Of a stretch of 64,000 nt of DNA, positions 17,124 through 27,653 are shown one piece after another (positions within the stretch are counted from its first letter, which is position 1; each line of letters starts with the position of its first letter). Origin of the DNA: Heyndrickxia sporothermodurans. GTDB taxonomy: Bacteria > Bacillota > Bacilli > Bacillales > Bacillaceae_C. The stretch lies in contig CP066701.1 of the NCBI GenBank assembly GCA_016756695.1, positions 4,236,001 through 4,300,000 on the forward strand. Direction: 5' to 3'. The notes beneath the pieces were generated by a model, which was not told where the DNA came from, searched no databases, and was given only the letters and a program-made list of their open reading frames with translations. The position numbers and the translations under genes were made by a program.

Positions 17124-17585
17124 TTAGGTCCCTAATATAGCCTTTATGACAGAAGTTGTTTCTCCTCCATGATAAAAAACATATAGAAGTAAATACACAA
17201 CAACGCCAGTTATCCCTGTAAAGAACCAAATAATACTTGTAATCGGACCTAGCTTGCGGTGAAGTGCTAATCTGTTTTTGTAGCCAGTCCACAAAGAAAT
17301 AATTCCAAACACGGCCCCAATTGTTGCTAATGTAATATGGAAGATTAAAAAAACTGTATAGTATATCTTTATACTATCCGGACCACCAAATGATGTATTT
17401 CCAATAAATATCGTTCTTGATGCATAAATGATAAAAAATACTACCGCAAAGATCGCGGCAAGTGTCATCATTTTTTTATGCTGGTCGATTTTTTTCTTGC
17501 GAATTAAATTCCAACCAATTGCGACAAAAATAGCACTGATCACTATGCAAGATGTACTAATAGTTGGTAATATAGGAATCGTCAT
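17124..17585 (-). CDS. ctaM: DUF420 membrane protein CtaM (YozB)
   Basis: 153 residues with about four to five membrane segments. Conserved residues include DQHKKMM, RTIFIGNTSFGGPDSIKIYY and HRKLGPITS, typical of DUF420. CtaM is known to be required for activity of aa3-type cytochrome oxidase in Staphylococcus aureus, where it acts with heme A synthesis in assembly. Here it follows ctaG and lies in the cta cluster, supporting that role. The ATG is preceded by AGAGGAGAAAAT. The His residues may contact heme or copper; that is inference. Confidence 0.88.
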   Translation of the reverse strand: MTIPILPTISTSCIVISAIFVAIGWNLIRKKKIDQHKKMMTLAAIFAVVFFIIYASRTIFIGNTSFGGPDSIKIYYTVFLIFHITLATIGAVFGIISLWTGYKNRLALHRKLGPITSIIWFFTGITGVVVYLLLYVFYHGGETTSVIKAILGT

Positions 17586-17658
17586 ATTTTCTCCTCTCGT
17601 TTTTCCTTTTGTATGTATTGTCGATAGAGGCGCATTTATCCTCTATCATATTTCCTTT

Positions 17659-18570
17659 TTATTCCGTCGGTTGTGGATGTTGTGACATCATTAGATTTTT
17701 TGTCATTTCCTCAGCTTCTTGTTGATCCTTTTTAAACCATTTATAGAATATTCTTGCTAGTACAATTCCATAAATGACTTCCTGAACAAGTTTCATAATA
17801 ATCGCCCCTAGTTGTTGATCCTCAACAACAGGAAGTTTTGAAAATAACTCTGGTCCGCTTAAGTTAAGACCAGCCAATGTATCTGTTGGTACACATAACG
17901 CCATCGCTTGAAGCCAAAGAGCTCCATTCGAATACGTTTCATATAACGGTTTTCCAGCAAAAATTAAAATTCCACAAGCCGGGGTAAGTAACATCGCGCT
18001 TGAAAATAAATAACCAACCCGTTTCAATCCATTTAATTGCTTTTGGCCAGGTAATGTATTAATTAATGGCCACCACATAAACATAGCAAGTAAAAACAAG
18101 GACATAGTGTATGCACTGTGAGCAGTCTCACTCATTTTTATCTTATCAAAGATAAATGGAAGATGATAAAACGAAAAAGCAACATTAAACAGAATCACTG
18201 CTAAGACTGGTTTTGTAAAAAAACGAAAAATTGTTTTTACTACCGGAAGCCGTATAAATGCTTCCCAAAGCCAATTTGGTATACTTAGCATGAGCAATGG
18301 AGTCATAATCATTAATAAAATAGACATTTGTACCATGTGATAAGTAAACATAATGTGAGCCAAAAGATCGATTGGCGACCCTTTTACTAAATAAAGCAAA
18401 AGCATTGAAATAATGAAGTAAATCGCTTGTTTTCGCTTTAACGGCTCACTATTTTTAAAATCTTTTCTCCACTTTGTTGTAATTAAAAAGTATAAAACCG
18501 ACATAAATAGAATCGTTATGATAAAAAACGGACTCCATAATGCCTGGAAACCAAATATGCTTAAAGGCAT
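17659..18570 (-). CDS. ctaG: Cytochrome c oxidase assembly factor CtaG (caa3 type)
   Basis: 303 residues from the ATG at 18570; the GTG at 18579 lies inside the ribosome site AGAGGTG. Polytopic membrane protein with about seven segments and conserved histidines (DLLAHIMFTYHMVQM, YHLPFIF). B. subtilis CtaG is needed to form active cytochrome caa3, probably by helping build the CuB centre. It lies downstream of ctaF beyond a terminator, so it may have its own promoter or depend on read-through. Confidence 0.93.
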   Translation of the reverse strand: MPLSIFGFQALWSPFFIITILFMSVLYFLITTKWRKDFKNSEPLKRKQAIYFIISMLLLYLVKGSPIDLLAHIMFTYHMVQMSILLMIMTPLLMLSIPNWLWEAFIRLPVVKTIFRFFTKPVLAVILFNVAFSFYHLPFIFDKIKMSETAHSAYTMSLFLLAMFMWWPLINTLPGQKQLNGLKRVGYLFSSAMLLTPACGILIFAGKPLYETYSNGALWLQAMALCVPTDTLAGLNLSGPELFSKLPVVEDQQLGAIIMKLVQEVIYGIVLARIFYKWFKKDQQEAEEMTKNLMMSQHPQPTE

Positions 18571-18730
18571 TGCCTTCACCTCTTTTTAGATTTTGTACAA
18601 GTCTACCATCTATAAGTTGTACAAGTAAATGTTGATTCCTCTCATTCCATTATACTTTTGTAAAAATGAATCTTCAATCTTCCATGATGACAATCTATTG
18701 ACAGTTTACCTAAAGGAATTATTCCTTCAA

Positions 18731-18760
18731 AAAAAATCCAGTCTTTCGACTGGATTTTTT
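18731..18760. terminator. Terminator of the ctaBCDEF operon
   Basis: 13-bp perfect stem (18731-18743 with 18748-18760), TTTC loop, followed on the minus strand by T residues; directly after ctaF. Confidence 0.92.
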
Positions 18761-18761
18761 C

Positions 18762-19094
18762 TTACCACCAAATAATAGTGAAAAATGTTAACAATGTTAG
18801 AAATCCGACAAAAGCTCCTGAGAAAAGAAAGAGCTGTGGAGCCTCATGTCCTTTATGGCTCATATGCATAAAATAATATAATTGGAATATTACTTGCACA
18901 ACTGCCATTAAAAGAATGACCGGAATCGTAAACCATTTTGATAAGTCAGCGGCAACCGCACCGAAAGCAATGAGAGTTAATAAAATCATCAAGACAAATG
19001 AAACAACTTGATATTTCATTTCCTCCGCGCTTTTACGACGACGATACTCATAGTCTACTCTTGGGTTGCCGGTATTTGTTTGTTCGTTTGTCAT
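18762..19094 (-). CDS. ctaF: Cytochrome caa3 oxidase subunit IV
   Basis: 110 residues with three membrane segments, the COX4 pattern of bacterial heme-copper oxidases. The motif VIFQLYYFMHMSHKG is characteristic. This small subunit stabilises the complex and carries no metal. ATG start; it follows ctaE by 4 nt, indicating cotranslation. Upstream residues RVDYEYRRRKSAEEMK are cytosolic. Confidence 0.93.
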   Translation of the reverse strand: MTNEQTNTGNPRVDYEYRRRKSAEEMKYQVVSFVLMILLTLIAFGAVAADLSKWFTIPVILLMAVVQVIFQLYYFMHMSHKGHEAPQLFLFSGAFVGFLTLLTFFTIIWW

Positions 19095-19098
19095 ATTC

Positions 19099-19728
19099 TT
19101 ATCCCACCATTCCCATTAAGTATACGACTGTGAAGATGAATACCCATACAACGTCAATGAAATGCCAATAAAGACTAGCAACATAAAATTTCGGTGCGTT
19201 GTACAGATCCAAACCACGACCTGCATTGCGAATCATTAGTGACAAGATCCAACATAATCCAAAAGCAACGTGGGCACCATGGAAACCTACTAAAGTATAG
19301 AAGGCTGATCCAAATGCACTGCTTGTAAATGTATGATGGAAGTGACTTACATAATGATTAAATTCATAAATCTCTAAACCTAAGAATGCAGCACCTAATA
19401 GTACAGTTACTAATAACCATGCTTGCATTTTTTTAAATGCAAAGTTTTTCATATGATACATTGCATATACACTGGTAATTGAACTTGTCAATAACAGCAT
19501 TGTAGCAATAAATGATAATGGTAATTCAAATAGGTCTTTTGCATGCGCCATGGATGGATCAGGCACTTTATCTTTTAGAGCAATATATGTTGCAAATAAG
19601 GAGGCGAATAACACCGTTTCGCCGCCAAGGAATAACCAGAAACCTAAAAATTTGTTCTTCCCTTCGAGGGTTGCTTTTTCAGGTGCTTCAGGCCATGTTT
19701 TTGGAGTAAACTTTTCTTCAACATGCAT
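19099..19728 (-). CDS. ctaE: Cytochrome caa3 oxidase subunit III
   Basis: 209 residues with five membrane segments, the short form of subunit III. Signature GGETVLFASLFATYIAL and FHGAHVAFGLCW, YWHFIDVVWVFIFTVVYL. The subunit lines the proton/oxygen side of the complex without metals. The start overlaps the ctaD stop as TAATG, a one-base overlap typical of coupled translation. Confidence 0.95.
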   Translation of the reverse strand: MHVEEKFTPKTWPEAPEKATLEGKNKFLGFWLFLGGETVLFASLFATYIALKDKVPDPSMAHAKDLFELPLSFIATMLLLTSSITSVYAMYHMKNFAFKKMQAWLLVTVLLGAAFLGLEIYEFNHYVSHFHHTFTSSAFGSAFYTLVGFHGAHVAFGLCWILSLMIRNAGRGLDLYNAPKFYVASLYWHFIDVVWVFIFTVVYLMGMVG

Positions 19729-21605
19729 TACGCCTTAACCCCCTTATCGTTATCATCTTCAATTAATTCTTCTTTATGAATATGAAAACCATGATCATCT
19801 TTAAGAGAACGTATTAACATTGATCCAAATGCGATCGCTAATCCAATAATTAACACTGGAATTCCCCAAGTATTTCCTTCATCTCCGTGATACATTGCAC
19901 CAAATGCTGCAATAAATAATCCTAAAGAAATGAATACTGGCAAAATTGATCCATTTGGCATATGGATGTCACCAAGTGGTTCCGCAGGTGTTAATTCTTT
20001 TTTACCTTCCATTTTTTCAATCCACCAAGTATCGATACCACGAACTAATGGAAGTTGCTTAAAATTGTAGAAAGGTGGTGGTGATGGAATTGCCCATTCA
20101 AGTGTACGTCCATCTCCCCAAGGGTCGTTCCCCACTCTTTTATTACGTACTGAAGTCACAACGATATTAATTAACATTACGATAACACCGAAGGCCATGA
20201 AAGCTGCCCCGATGGAGCTAACTAAGTTCCCAGTTTCTAAACCTTGATTCGGAAGGAACTTCCAAATACGACGAGGCATACCCATTAGTCCTAAGAAATG
20301 TTGGATAAAGAATGTTAAATGGAACCCGATTAAGAATGTCCAGAAAGTGATCTTTCCTAATGTTTCATTAAGCATCGTTCCAAACATTTTTGGCCAATAG
20401 AATTGTGTACCCGCTAATAGAGCAAATACTACACCACCAACAATTACATAGTGGAAGTGAGCTACTACGAAATAAGTATCATGATATTGATAATCCGCTG
20501 GCGCAGCTGCAAGCATTACACCTGTTACCCCACCCATTAAGAATGAAGGAATGAAAGCTGCTGCCCATAACATTGGCGTTGTAAATTTAATATTACCGCC
20601 CCACATTGTTAATAGCCAGTTGAATATTTTCATACCTGTTGGAATGGCGATAGTCATTGTTGCAACCGCAAAGATTGCATTTGCAATATTCCCTAGACCA
20701 ACTGTAAACATATGGTGAGCCCAAACCATGAATCCAAGGAATCCGATCAAGACTGTAGCAAACACCATTGATGAATAACCGAACAATCTTTTTCTTGAGA
20801 ATACCGCAAAGATTTCTGAGAAAATACCGAATGCAGGTAAAATTAAGATATATACTTCCGGGTGTCCGAAAATCCAGAATAAATGTTCCCAAATAATTGT
20901 ATTACCGCCGCCGGCAACTTCAAAGAATTGAGCGCCAAACATACGGTCAAATGTTAACATGAACATTCCTACTGTTAGCGGTGGGAATGCAAATAAAATT
21001 AATGCAGATGTGACAAAAGTTGTCCAAGTGAACATTGGCATACGCATATATGTCATACCTGGTGCACGCATATTAATAATGGTAACTAAGAAGTTAATAC
21101 CACCCATTAATGTACCAAAACCGGTAATCTGTAAACCTAATGCGTAGAAATCCACACCATGTCCTGGTGATGCTAATGATAATGATGCATATGAAGTCCA
21201 ACCTGCATCAGGAGCACCGCCTAAGAACCATGATAAGTTAATGAAAACTCCCCCAAAGAAAAACAACCAAAACCCTAATGAGTTAACAAACGGGAACGCA
21301 ACATCACGTGCGCCAATTTGTAACGGCATGACTGCATTCATAAATGCGAATACAAGAGGCATTGCCGCCAAGAATATCATGGTCGTACCATGCATTGTGA
21401 GAACTTCGTTATAAAGACCAGCACTGACAAAGTTACTATCAGGAAGTGCAAGCTGGATACGAATGATCATTGCTTCAATACCACCGATTAAAAAGAACAA
21501 TCCCCCTGCAATTAAATAAAGAATTGCGATCTTTTTATGGTCTACTGTTGTTAAATAGTCCCAAACGACAGCACCAAAGCCTTTTTTCTGAGCTTTACTA
21601 CTCAC
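19728..21605 (-). CDS. ctaD: Cytochrome caa3 oxidase subunit I
   Basis: 625 residues, about 14 membrane segments. It holds heme a and the heme a3-CuB centre where oxygen is reduced to water and protons are pumped. Visible ligands: HGT in TMHGTTMIF (heme a), HPEVYILILP with the cross-linked His-Tyr pair, WAHHMFTVG (CuB), and HDTYFVVAHFHYV (heme a3 and a). GTG start after AAAGGGAGG. It is followed directly by ctaE and preceded by ctaC in the standard order. Confidence 0.97.
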   Translation of the reverse strand: MSSKAQKKGFGAVVWDYLTTVDHKKIAILYLIAGGLFFLIGGIEAMIIRIQLALPDSNFVSAGLYNEVLTMHGTTMIFLAAMPLVFAFMNAVMPLQIGARDVAFPFVNSLGFWLFFFGGVFINLSWFLGGAPDAGWTSYASLSLASPGHGVDFYALGLQITGFGTLMGGINFLVTIINMRAPGMTYMRMPMFTWTTFVTSALILFAFPPLTVGMFMLTFDRMFGAQFFEVAGGGNTIIWEHLFWIFGHPEVYILILPAFGIFSEIFAVFSRKRLFGYSSMVFATVLIGFLGFMVWAHHMFTVGLGNIANAIFAVATMTIAIPTGMKIFNWLLTMWGGNIKFTTPMLWAAAFIPSFLMGGVTGVMLAAAPADYQYHDTYFVVAHFHYVIVGGVVFALLAGTQFYWPKMFGTMLNETLGKITFWTFLIGFHLTFFIQHFLGLMGMPRRIWKFLPNQGLETGNLVSSIGAAFMAFGVIVMLINIVVTSVRNKRVGNDPWGDGRTLEWAIPSPPPFYNFKQLPLVRGIDTWWIEKMEGKKELTPAEPLGDIHMPNGSILPVFISLGLFIAAFGAMYHGDEGNTWGIPVLIIGLAIAFGSMLIRSLKDDHGFHIHKEELIEDDNDKGVKA

Positions 21606-21637
21606 AGTTAAACCTCCCTTTATGCCTTAATAACCAA

Positions 21638-22735
21638 TTATTGTTGTACTTTTAATCCCATTAAATATTCCGCTAATGCATCTAAATCTTGATCAGACAA
21701 GTTTTTAAATGCAGGCATTTTATTTCCTGGTTTATAAGCTTGTGGATCTTTAATCCATTTTTTTATATTTTCTTTATTATGATCCAAGATACCTGCTACA
21801 CGTTCACGTTCACCAAAATCAGTTAAGTTTGGTGCTCTACGTGCCGTTTCAGGTGTAGAATTGTCCGGTGAAACTGCATGACAGCCAATACAAGAGTTTG
21901 GCATTTTGCTTTTGAAAATATCTTCACCTTGTTTAGCTAGATCAGATGTTGGCTGTACGCCTTCTTTTCCAACACTTTTCATATTCTTAACCCATTGCGC
22001 AAAGTCATCTTGTGACATCGGTTTAACTTTAAAATCCATTAAAGCATGTGACGGTCCGCAAAGTTCAGCACATTTTCCGTAAAATACGTCTCCGGCTTCT
22101 TTTGCTTTTTGACTATCAAATTTCAACCAGAATTTATTGACATTATCCACATTCGTATCGATTTTCCCACCAACTGCAGGAATCCAGAATGAATGCTTAA
22201 CATCAGATGATTTTAAAGAGAAATATACTTTTTGATCAGTTGGAACAACTAAATCTTGACTTGTAACAATTCCTAAGCCAGGATATTCGAATTCCCACCA
22301 GTATAGATTCGAACGAACATTGACAACCAACTCTTTTGGCTTACCATCTTTGTCCTTTTTCTCCATTGCAGCCGTATCACCTAGATTAAAGGTAGCTGCA
22401 ACTACTGGTATTGCAAGAACAAGTAATAGAATAATCGGAATAACTGTCCAAATAATTTCAAGAACATGATTTCCTTCCACTTGTTTTGGTATCATGTTTT
22501 CTTTTGCTTTTGTCCGACGGAAGCGAATAATCGCAACAACGAAAATAACTACTACTACAGCAATTACAATAACCATAATGCCAGTACTCAATAACATTAG
22601 ATCATATTGCTTTTGCGCGACTTCACCTGCTGGTTTTAGTGCTGATAAGAATGGTTCACCACCACAGCCGGAAAGAGCTAGCGCCAAAACAGCAAATACT
22701 GAGACAAGACGCCATTTTTTCAGCCATTGTTTCAT
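21638..22735 (-). CDS. ctaC: Cytochrome caa3 oxidase subunit II with fused cytochrome c domain
   Basis: 365 residues. A lipoprotein signal (ALALSGCGGEP) precedes two membrane segments, then the CuA domain with the copper ligands in KCAELCGPSHALM, and a C-terminal cytochrome c domain with heme motif CIGCH and a likely axial Met in NKMPAF. The fused cytochrome c makes this a caa3 rather than aa3 enzyme, accepting electrons at the outer membrane face. ATG start. It is 32 nt upstream of ctaD. Confidence 0.97.
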   Translation of the reverse strand: MKQWLKKWRLVSVFAVLALALSGCGGEPFLSALKPAGEVAQKQYDLMLLSTGIMVIVIAVVVVIFVVAIIRFRRTKAKENMIPKQVEGNHVLEIIWTVIPIILLLVLAIPVVAATFNLGDTAAMEKKDKDGKPKELVVNVRSNLYWWEFEYPGLGIVTSQDLVVPTDQKVYFSLKSSDVKHSFWIPAVGGKIDTNVDNVNKFWLKFDSQKAKEAGDVFYGKCAELCGPSHALMDFKVKPMSQDDFAQWVKNMKSVGKEGVQPTSDLAKQGEDIFKSKMPNSCIGCHAVSPDNSTPETARRAPNLTDFGERERVAGILDHNKENIKKWIKDPQAYKPGNKMPAFKNLSDQDLDALAEYLMGLKVQQ

Positions 22736-22825
22736 AGCTTAATCAAACCCCACTTTCATTTTATGTCTTTCGTTACAAGGACTGTAATATATATGGATTT
22801 CTTTTAAAAGAAAGAATTCCCGAAG

Positions 22826-23737
22826 TTAAATAAGGGTAACGATTACCATTGCAACAAACAAAATCGTTAAGTAATTTAATGAATACACAAACATCATTCT
22901 AGCCCATTTTATATCATCCTTCATTTTAAAACCATATAACCCTATAGCTAACCATCCTATATTAAATAGAGTAGCAATAATAAAGAATGCTATGCCTAAT
23001 GGTAGAAGGAAAAATGGCAGTGGCAGTAAACAGGCAACCCATATTACGATATGAATTTTAGTCACTTCAAACCCTTTTACTACCGGTAACATCGGTATAT
23101 TTGCAGCTCGGTATTCCTCACAACGCTTCATTGCTAAAGCATAAAAATGAGGCGGCTGCCAAATAAACATCATCAAAAAGAGTACCCATGCAATCGTATC
23201 TAAATTTGGATCTACAGCTGCCCATCCGATTAAAGGCGGAACTGCACCCGATATACTTCCAACAATCGTATTACTTACATATAAACGTTTAGACCACATA
23301 GAATATAAAACAACATAACTGAAAATACCAATAATACCTATTATCCCTGCAGTGATTGACGTCATAAATAAAAGAATTGTTCCAAGTATAATAAAAGAAA
23401 ATCCGATCGTTAATACTTTTGCACCACTCATTTTGCCGGTTACCGTTGGTCTTGATTTTGTCCTACTCATAATAGGATCAATATCACGGTCAATGAAATT
23501 ATTAATACTGCATGAACCTGCGATAATTAAAGCTGATCCAAGTAAAGTAAGAATGACAATATGTATTGACTCTAAGAAGTGTTGATTAGTAAATACTAAT
23601 GCCAGCCACAGACCAGTAAAAGTAGTTATTAGATTTGAATTAACAATCCCTATTTTAATTAAAGATAAAAAATCCTTAATTGCCGTAGTTTCCGGAATGT
23701 TTGCCTTTTCAATCTCGATCACTCGACTATTTGACAT
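22826..23737 (-). CDS. ctaB: Protoheme IX farnesyltransferase (heme O synthase) CtaB
   Basis: 303 residues from the ATG at 23737, which follows GAGGGGGGGAGCGA; the longer ORF from 23791 would translate the ribosome site. A UbiA-family membrane prenyltransferase with about nine segments. It adds farnesyl diphosphate to heme B to make heme O. Active-site Asp motifs are visible as [15 protein letters not shown] and YSMWSKRLY. Heme O is then converted to heme A by ctaA, which is divergent from it but now separated by IS-A copy 2, only 116 bp upstream of this start. Confidence 0.95.
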   Translation of the reverse strand: MSNSRVIEIEKANIPETTAIKDFLSLIKIGIVNSNLITTFTGLWLALVFTNQHFLESIHIVILTLLGSALIIAGSCSINNFIDRDIDPIMSRTKSRPTVTGKMSGAKVLTIGFSFIILGTILLFMTSITAGIIGIIGIFSYVVLYSMWSKRLYVSNTIVGSISGAVPPLIGWAAVDPNLDTIAWVLFLMMFIWQPPHFYALAMKRCEEYRAANIPMLPVVKGFEVTKIHIVIWVACLLPLPFFLLPLGIAFFIIATLFNIGWLAIGLYGFKMKDDIKWARMMFVYSLNYLTILFVAMVIVTLI

Positions 23738-23932
23738 TCGCTCCCCCCCTCGTTTGTAATAAACAACATATATAATATTACTATAAAACAAATTTTACCG
23801 TTTTTCTATAACCCAGCGAATTTTCGTTAATTGTTCACTTTTGACCTTATTATGTGAGTCAATTTCATAATTGCTCTTTTTAAAAATACAGAATCCTACA
23901 GAATTTCTAAAATATATTTTTAAAAACAGAAA

Positions 23933-25285
23933 TCATGCTACTTGTTGCTGATTTAATTGTACATTAATTCGGTCTGCGGCTAACTTTGAAGCATTATAAA
24001 TAAGGGTTACCATGTCAAAATGAATTTTTGCACGTTTCCCAGTACGATAGCGAACATTGTTCAGTTGAAAGAATTCTTTCAGATAGGCATTAACCCGTTC
24101 TACGGCAGTACGACGTTTGAAAATGTTTTTCCATGCTTGTGACCCGCGTGCTGGTGCGGTATATCTGCGAAGGTCTGAAGTGATTTTCACTTTATAAACC
24201 TTTTGGCAAATACCTTCATTAGCTAAGGGACAGTCGCTGCATTCCTTTGGTCTTGTGTATTTCAATGTTTCATATTTAGGATCAAAACTATCATAACGAT
24301 AAGAATGCTCTCTGAAACAAGTTGGGGCAAAGTGTTTATCATAGCCAATGATTTCCCCTTCATTTCGCTTATTATACGCGATGACGGATTGTTGTCCCAT
24401 TCGATGTACCTGCTCGTATATGGGTTCATAGTCATAGCCCGCATCCATTGTTTGATAACGTAATGGAAGGTGAAGGCGTTCCTGAATTCCTTTCAGTAAA
24501 GGGATAGCTGCCTTACCATCATTTAGACTCCCAGATGAAAAAAGAGCCTGTAGAATGTATTGGCTTGATGTACCAACGGCTAAATGACCTTTGTAGCCAA
24601 ACCAAAAAACATTTTGTCCTTCTGAGTTCTTTTTCACGCCCCATTTAGGGTCTTGGGGAACTTCGGCACGTAGTTCGGCTAGGGGAACATCTAATTGGGC
24701 CACAATTTTTCTATCATATAAAGGTAAATTGGCTTCCGTTTCAGCTTGTTCTTTAAGCCACCCGTCACGCTCATCTTTTGATTTCCGACCACGTTTTTGG
24801 GGTTCAGATTTTGGCTTTTCTTCTTTTGGCTGCGCTTGGTCTCGTGCTTCAAAATGGGTTGCATCAATGGCCACTGTATCATCCGTGATGAAACCTTCTG
24901 CAATAGCCTGGAGGACCACTTTTTCTTGTTCTTTCTCAAGGATATCGCTTTCCTCCAATTTCGTTATGAGACGTGAATAGGAGGATTCTGAAGGCACATG
25001 ATCAGAAACCAAAAAGCCACAATTTAACTTAAAAGCTAGATCATCATGAAGACGTTTTATAAGATCCTTCATCGTAGGGATGCGCTCTATGTATCTTACA
25101 AAGGTGGAGATAATCATGGCTGCATAGTTTAGTTCTTCCGGTGCACCCAACCGTGATTTTTTCGCCACTTGATGGTACATCGAATCCAAATCTACCGCTG
25201 AAATAATGGCTTCATATTTTTGGGTAGGTTCCATGTCAAATAATTCCTGTATGCCAAATAGGCTAGGTTGTCGTATAATAGTCAT
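23933..25285 (-). CDS. IS-A transposase, intact copy
   Basis: 450 residues from the ATG at 25285, chosen because GGAGGAG precedes it; the upstream extension to 25324 runs into IS-B sequence. The N-terminal part (LGAPEELNYAAMIISTFVRYIERIPTM) is the DUF772-like helical domain of IS1182/IS5-type transposases. Catalytic candidates: Asp in VAIDATHFEARD, Asp in MDAGYDYEP, Glu in RRTAVERVNAYLKEFF. A Cys-rich insertion (CSDCPLANEGIC) precedes the last acidic residue. Family assignment between IS1182 and IS5 groups is tentative; a 2-bp target repeat is unusual for either. Confidence 0.87.
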   Translation of the reverse strand: MTIIRQPSLFGIQELFDMEPTQKYEAIISAVDLDSMYHQVAKKSRLGAPEELNYAAMIISTFVRYIERIPTMKDLIKRLHDDLAFKLNCGFLVSDHVPSESSYSRLITKLEESDILEKEQEKVVLQAIAEGFITDDTVAIDATHFEARDQAQPKEEKPKSEPQKRGRKSKDERDGWLKEQAETEANLPLYDRKIVAQLDVPLAELRAEVPQDPKWGVKKNSEGQNVFWFGYKGHLAVGTSSQYILQALFSSGSLNDGKAAIPLLKGIQERLHLPLRYQTMDAGYDYEPIYEQVHRMGQQSVIAYNKRNEGEIIGYDKHFAPTCFREHSYRYDSFDPKYETLKYTRPKECSDCPLANEGICQKVYKVKITSDLRRYTAPARGSQAWKNIFKRRTAVERVNAYLKEFFQLNNVRYRTGKRAKIHFDMVTLIYNASKLAADRINVQLNQQQVA

Positions 25286-25420
25286 AAGAAGTACTCCTCC
25301 AGTCTTTTTATGGTTTGTGGTCAACGTAAGCCCGAATTATAAAAAATAAGTGTACCTTTCGGTACGCATCGTAAATAGCCGTAAATTCTGACTTTTTTAA
25401 TCGAATTACGGCTATTTCAT

Positions 25421-27011
25421 TTATTTGCTACATTCTGCCTGAATCATTTTTGACCAGGGCATGTATTGATCTAAAATTTCAGGGTTTTGTTGGACGCCGA
25501 GATTTGGTAAATCCGTAAAAAGTTTCTTTATATATTCATAGAAATCAACGCCGTTACTTTTGGCAGTTTCAGCAATACTTAAACAGATGGCATTCGCTTT
25601 TGCACCAGCTTCACTTACACTAAAGAGCCAATTTTTTCTTCCTATAACGTTGGGACGGATGGCGTTCTCGGCTGGATTATTATCCATTTCAATTCGCCCA
25701 TCATTCAGGAATAATTTGAGTCCATTTGCCCTGTTTAATGTGTATTCAGCTGCTTTTGCTAACGCATTTTTTCCGTAAAATGGTGATGTTTCAACCCAGT
25801 GAAGGAATTCCTCCACGATTGGCTTCGAGTACTTTTGACGTTTTTTTCTTCGTTTACTCGGAGACAAACGTTTAAATTGCCTTTCTAGTCGATATAAATC
25901 ATCACAATATTTCACACCGATTCTACCATTTTTGCTATCAGCTTTCAGCCAATAACGACGAACATGCGCCCAACAATTTGCGAAATTAACGCCTTCCAAC
26001 TTATCATAAGCAGAATAACCATCACACACAATCGTTCCAGAAAAGCCTTCAATAAAACTTTCAAGGACAGATCGAGCTCGAGATAATGCGCTTTGAAAGA
26101 GAGTCATTGTTGGCCCTTGGCTTGGCACACTTCGAAACACCCAATTATACGCATTGGCTTGGCCAGATTTCCCATCGGATCGGTTGATAATTTGTCCGTA
26201 TGTTTCATCGACATGCAAAACCGATTTTGCCATCATCAACTCTTTCATTCGTTCGTATACAGGTAACAGCCAATCATGTGCTACACGGATAACCCAATTC
26301 GATAGGTTTTTATCATTGGTATTCAGTCCATAGCGATTCCATTCCTTTACCTGACGGTAAAGAGGTAAATATTGTGCAAATTTATCATAGATGACTTTGG
26401 CAAGTACGCTAGGACTTGCGATGCTACGCTGAATCGCTGGTTGTGGTGCTTTCCCGCGTTTGATTTGTGCTGGCTGTGATGAATCAACTTTGCAGTCTTT
26501 ACATTCATACGCATGTTCAATGTGCTGTACTTTCATCATTTTTGCAGGAATAAATTTTGCTTCTTCACGTACAAGTGTACTACCAATTTCAATCATTTGC
26601 CCTTGGCAACAGTCACAGATTGTATTTTTCGGATGATGGTGAATAGCTTCTACTTCAATACCATCATGCAAGGAATCATTTCGTTTTTTGATTTAACTTT
26701 TCGTACAACAGTATAAGAGATTGTCTGTTGGCTTTGTTCTTCTGTGTGCTCAGGTTCGCTAAAAGCCGGGTCATCATCAAATAATGAGCCTTGCCCATCT
26801 GGTACGTTGTATTTCGATTTTCGGATTTCGATCCATATAAAAGTTTTGTTAAATGGCGAATTTGTTCAGTTAGCGCTTCAATCTGTTTAGTTGATTGATC
26901 TAGCTTTTTCGATAAGTCTTTGTTTTGTTGATTTGAATGAGCCAATTGTTCTTCGAGAAGTCGAATTAATTTCCCATATGGATTCTTGTTATTGGAAGAA
27001 GTATTAACCAT
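25421..27011 (-). pseudogene. tnpC: IS66 transposase TnpC, copy 2, frameshifted
   Basis: Same protein as 7039-8631, but interrupted. One A is lost in each of two A runs (near 26690 and near 26820), so the reading frame changes twice in the N-terminal 125 codons. The DDE part (from 26671 down to 25421) is open and includes all catalytic residues. Both losses are in homopolymers. Confidence 0.88.
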
Positions 27012-27113
27012 TTATTTCACCACTTTTCGTTCACCATAAGTTAGTTATATTATAACATTTTTAACGTAGAAAGCGAAGTTGAAAATGGCTATAAACCAAC
27101 ATTTCTAGCTTGT

Positions 27114-27465
27114 TTAGAATACTCCTTTTTGTGATTTTGAAAGTACTTTGGTTGCTGAATGGACAACCCTTCTAACAACCAGCGAACCTCCTGTTGCGAA
27201 AGTTTACGTACTTCATTTTCATCTTTTTAGTAGTGAAGTTTTCCTCCATCTAGTCGCTTATAAAGCATGGCGAAACCATCGCCATCAAAATATAAACATT
27301 TATAACGGTCTTTACTCCAACCAGAGAAAAGGAAAATAGAATCTCCATATGGATCAAGTTCGAAAGAATCTTGAATTAGCGTTGCTAATCCATCAATTCC
27401 CTTCCTCATATCTGTTTTACCGCAAATAATATAAATGTTTTTACACTGGTATAATCATGTTTCAT
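27114..27465 (-). pseudogene. tnpB: IS66 TnpB, copy 2, frameshift plus stop
   Basis: It starts like copy 1 (MKHDYTSV), but one A is missing near 27437 and a TAA replaces a sense codon near 27236. The conserved TDMRKGIDGLATLIQ and GWSKDRYKCLYF segments are readable. The 3' end near 27140 also differs from copy 1, around a GGCC present only there. Confidence 0.72.
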
Positions 27466-27653
27466 AGATTTTTCAACTCCCTCATGACCGTTTGGATGAT
27501 GTGCTCATCTACGCCGTTGAAGAAGGAAATTTCAGCAGCTTCAATTTTGATTGTGCAAAAGCTATTTGAAGGATCTTTCGAAGTTGTGGATGTTATAATA
27601 TTTTTTTCTGGTTGTATTGAAACGGGGACGATTGTTAGTTTTTGTTGTGACAT
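27462..27653 (-). CDS. tnpA: IS66 accessory protein TnpA, copy 2
   Basis: 63 residues, identical in length and reading frame to copy 1 at 6394-6585, with the same AAGGAGGTGC ribosome site. It is the only IS66 gene intact in both copies besides the promoter region. Confidence 0.72.
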   Translation of the reverse strand: MSQQKLTIVPVSIQPEKNIITSTTSKDPSNSFCTIKIEAAEISFFNGVDEHIIQTVMRELKNL

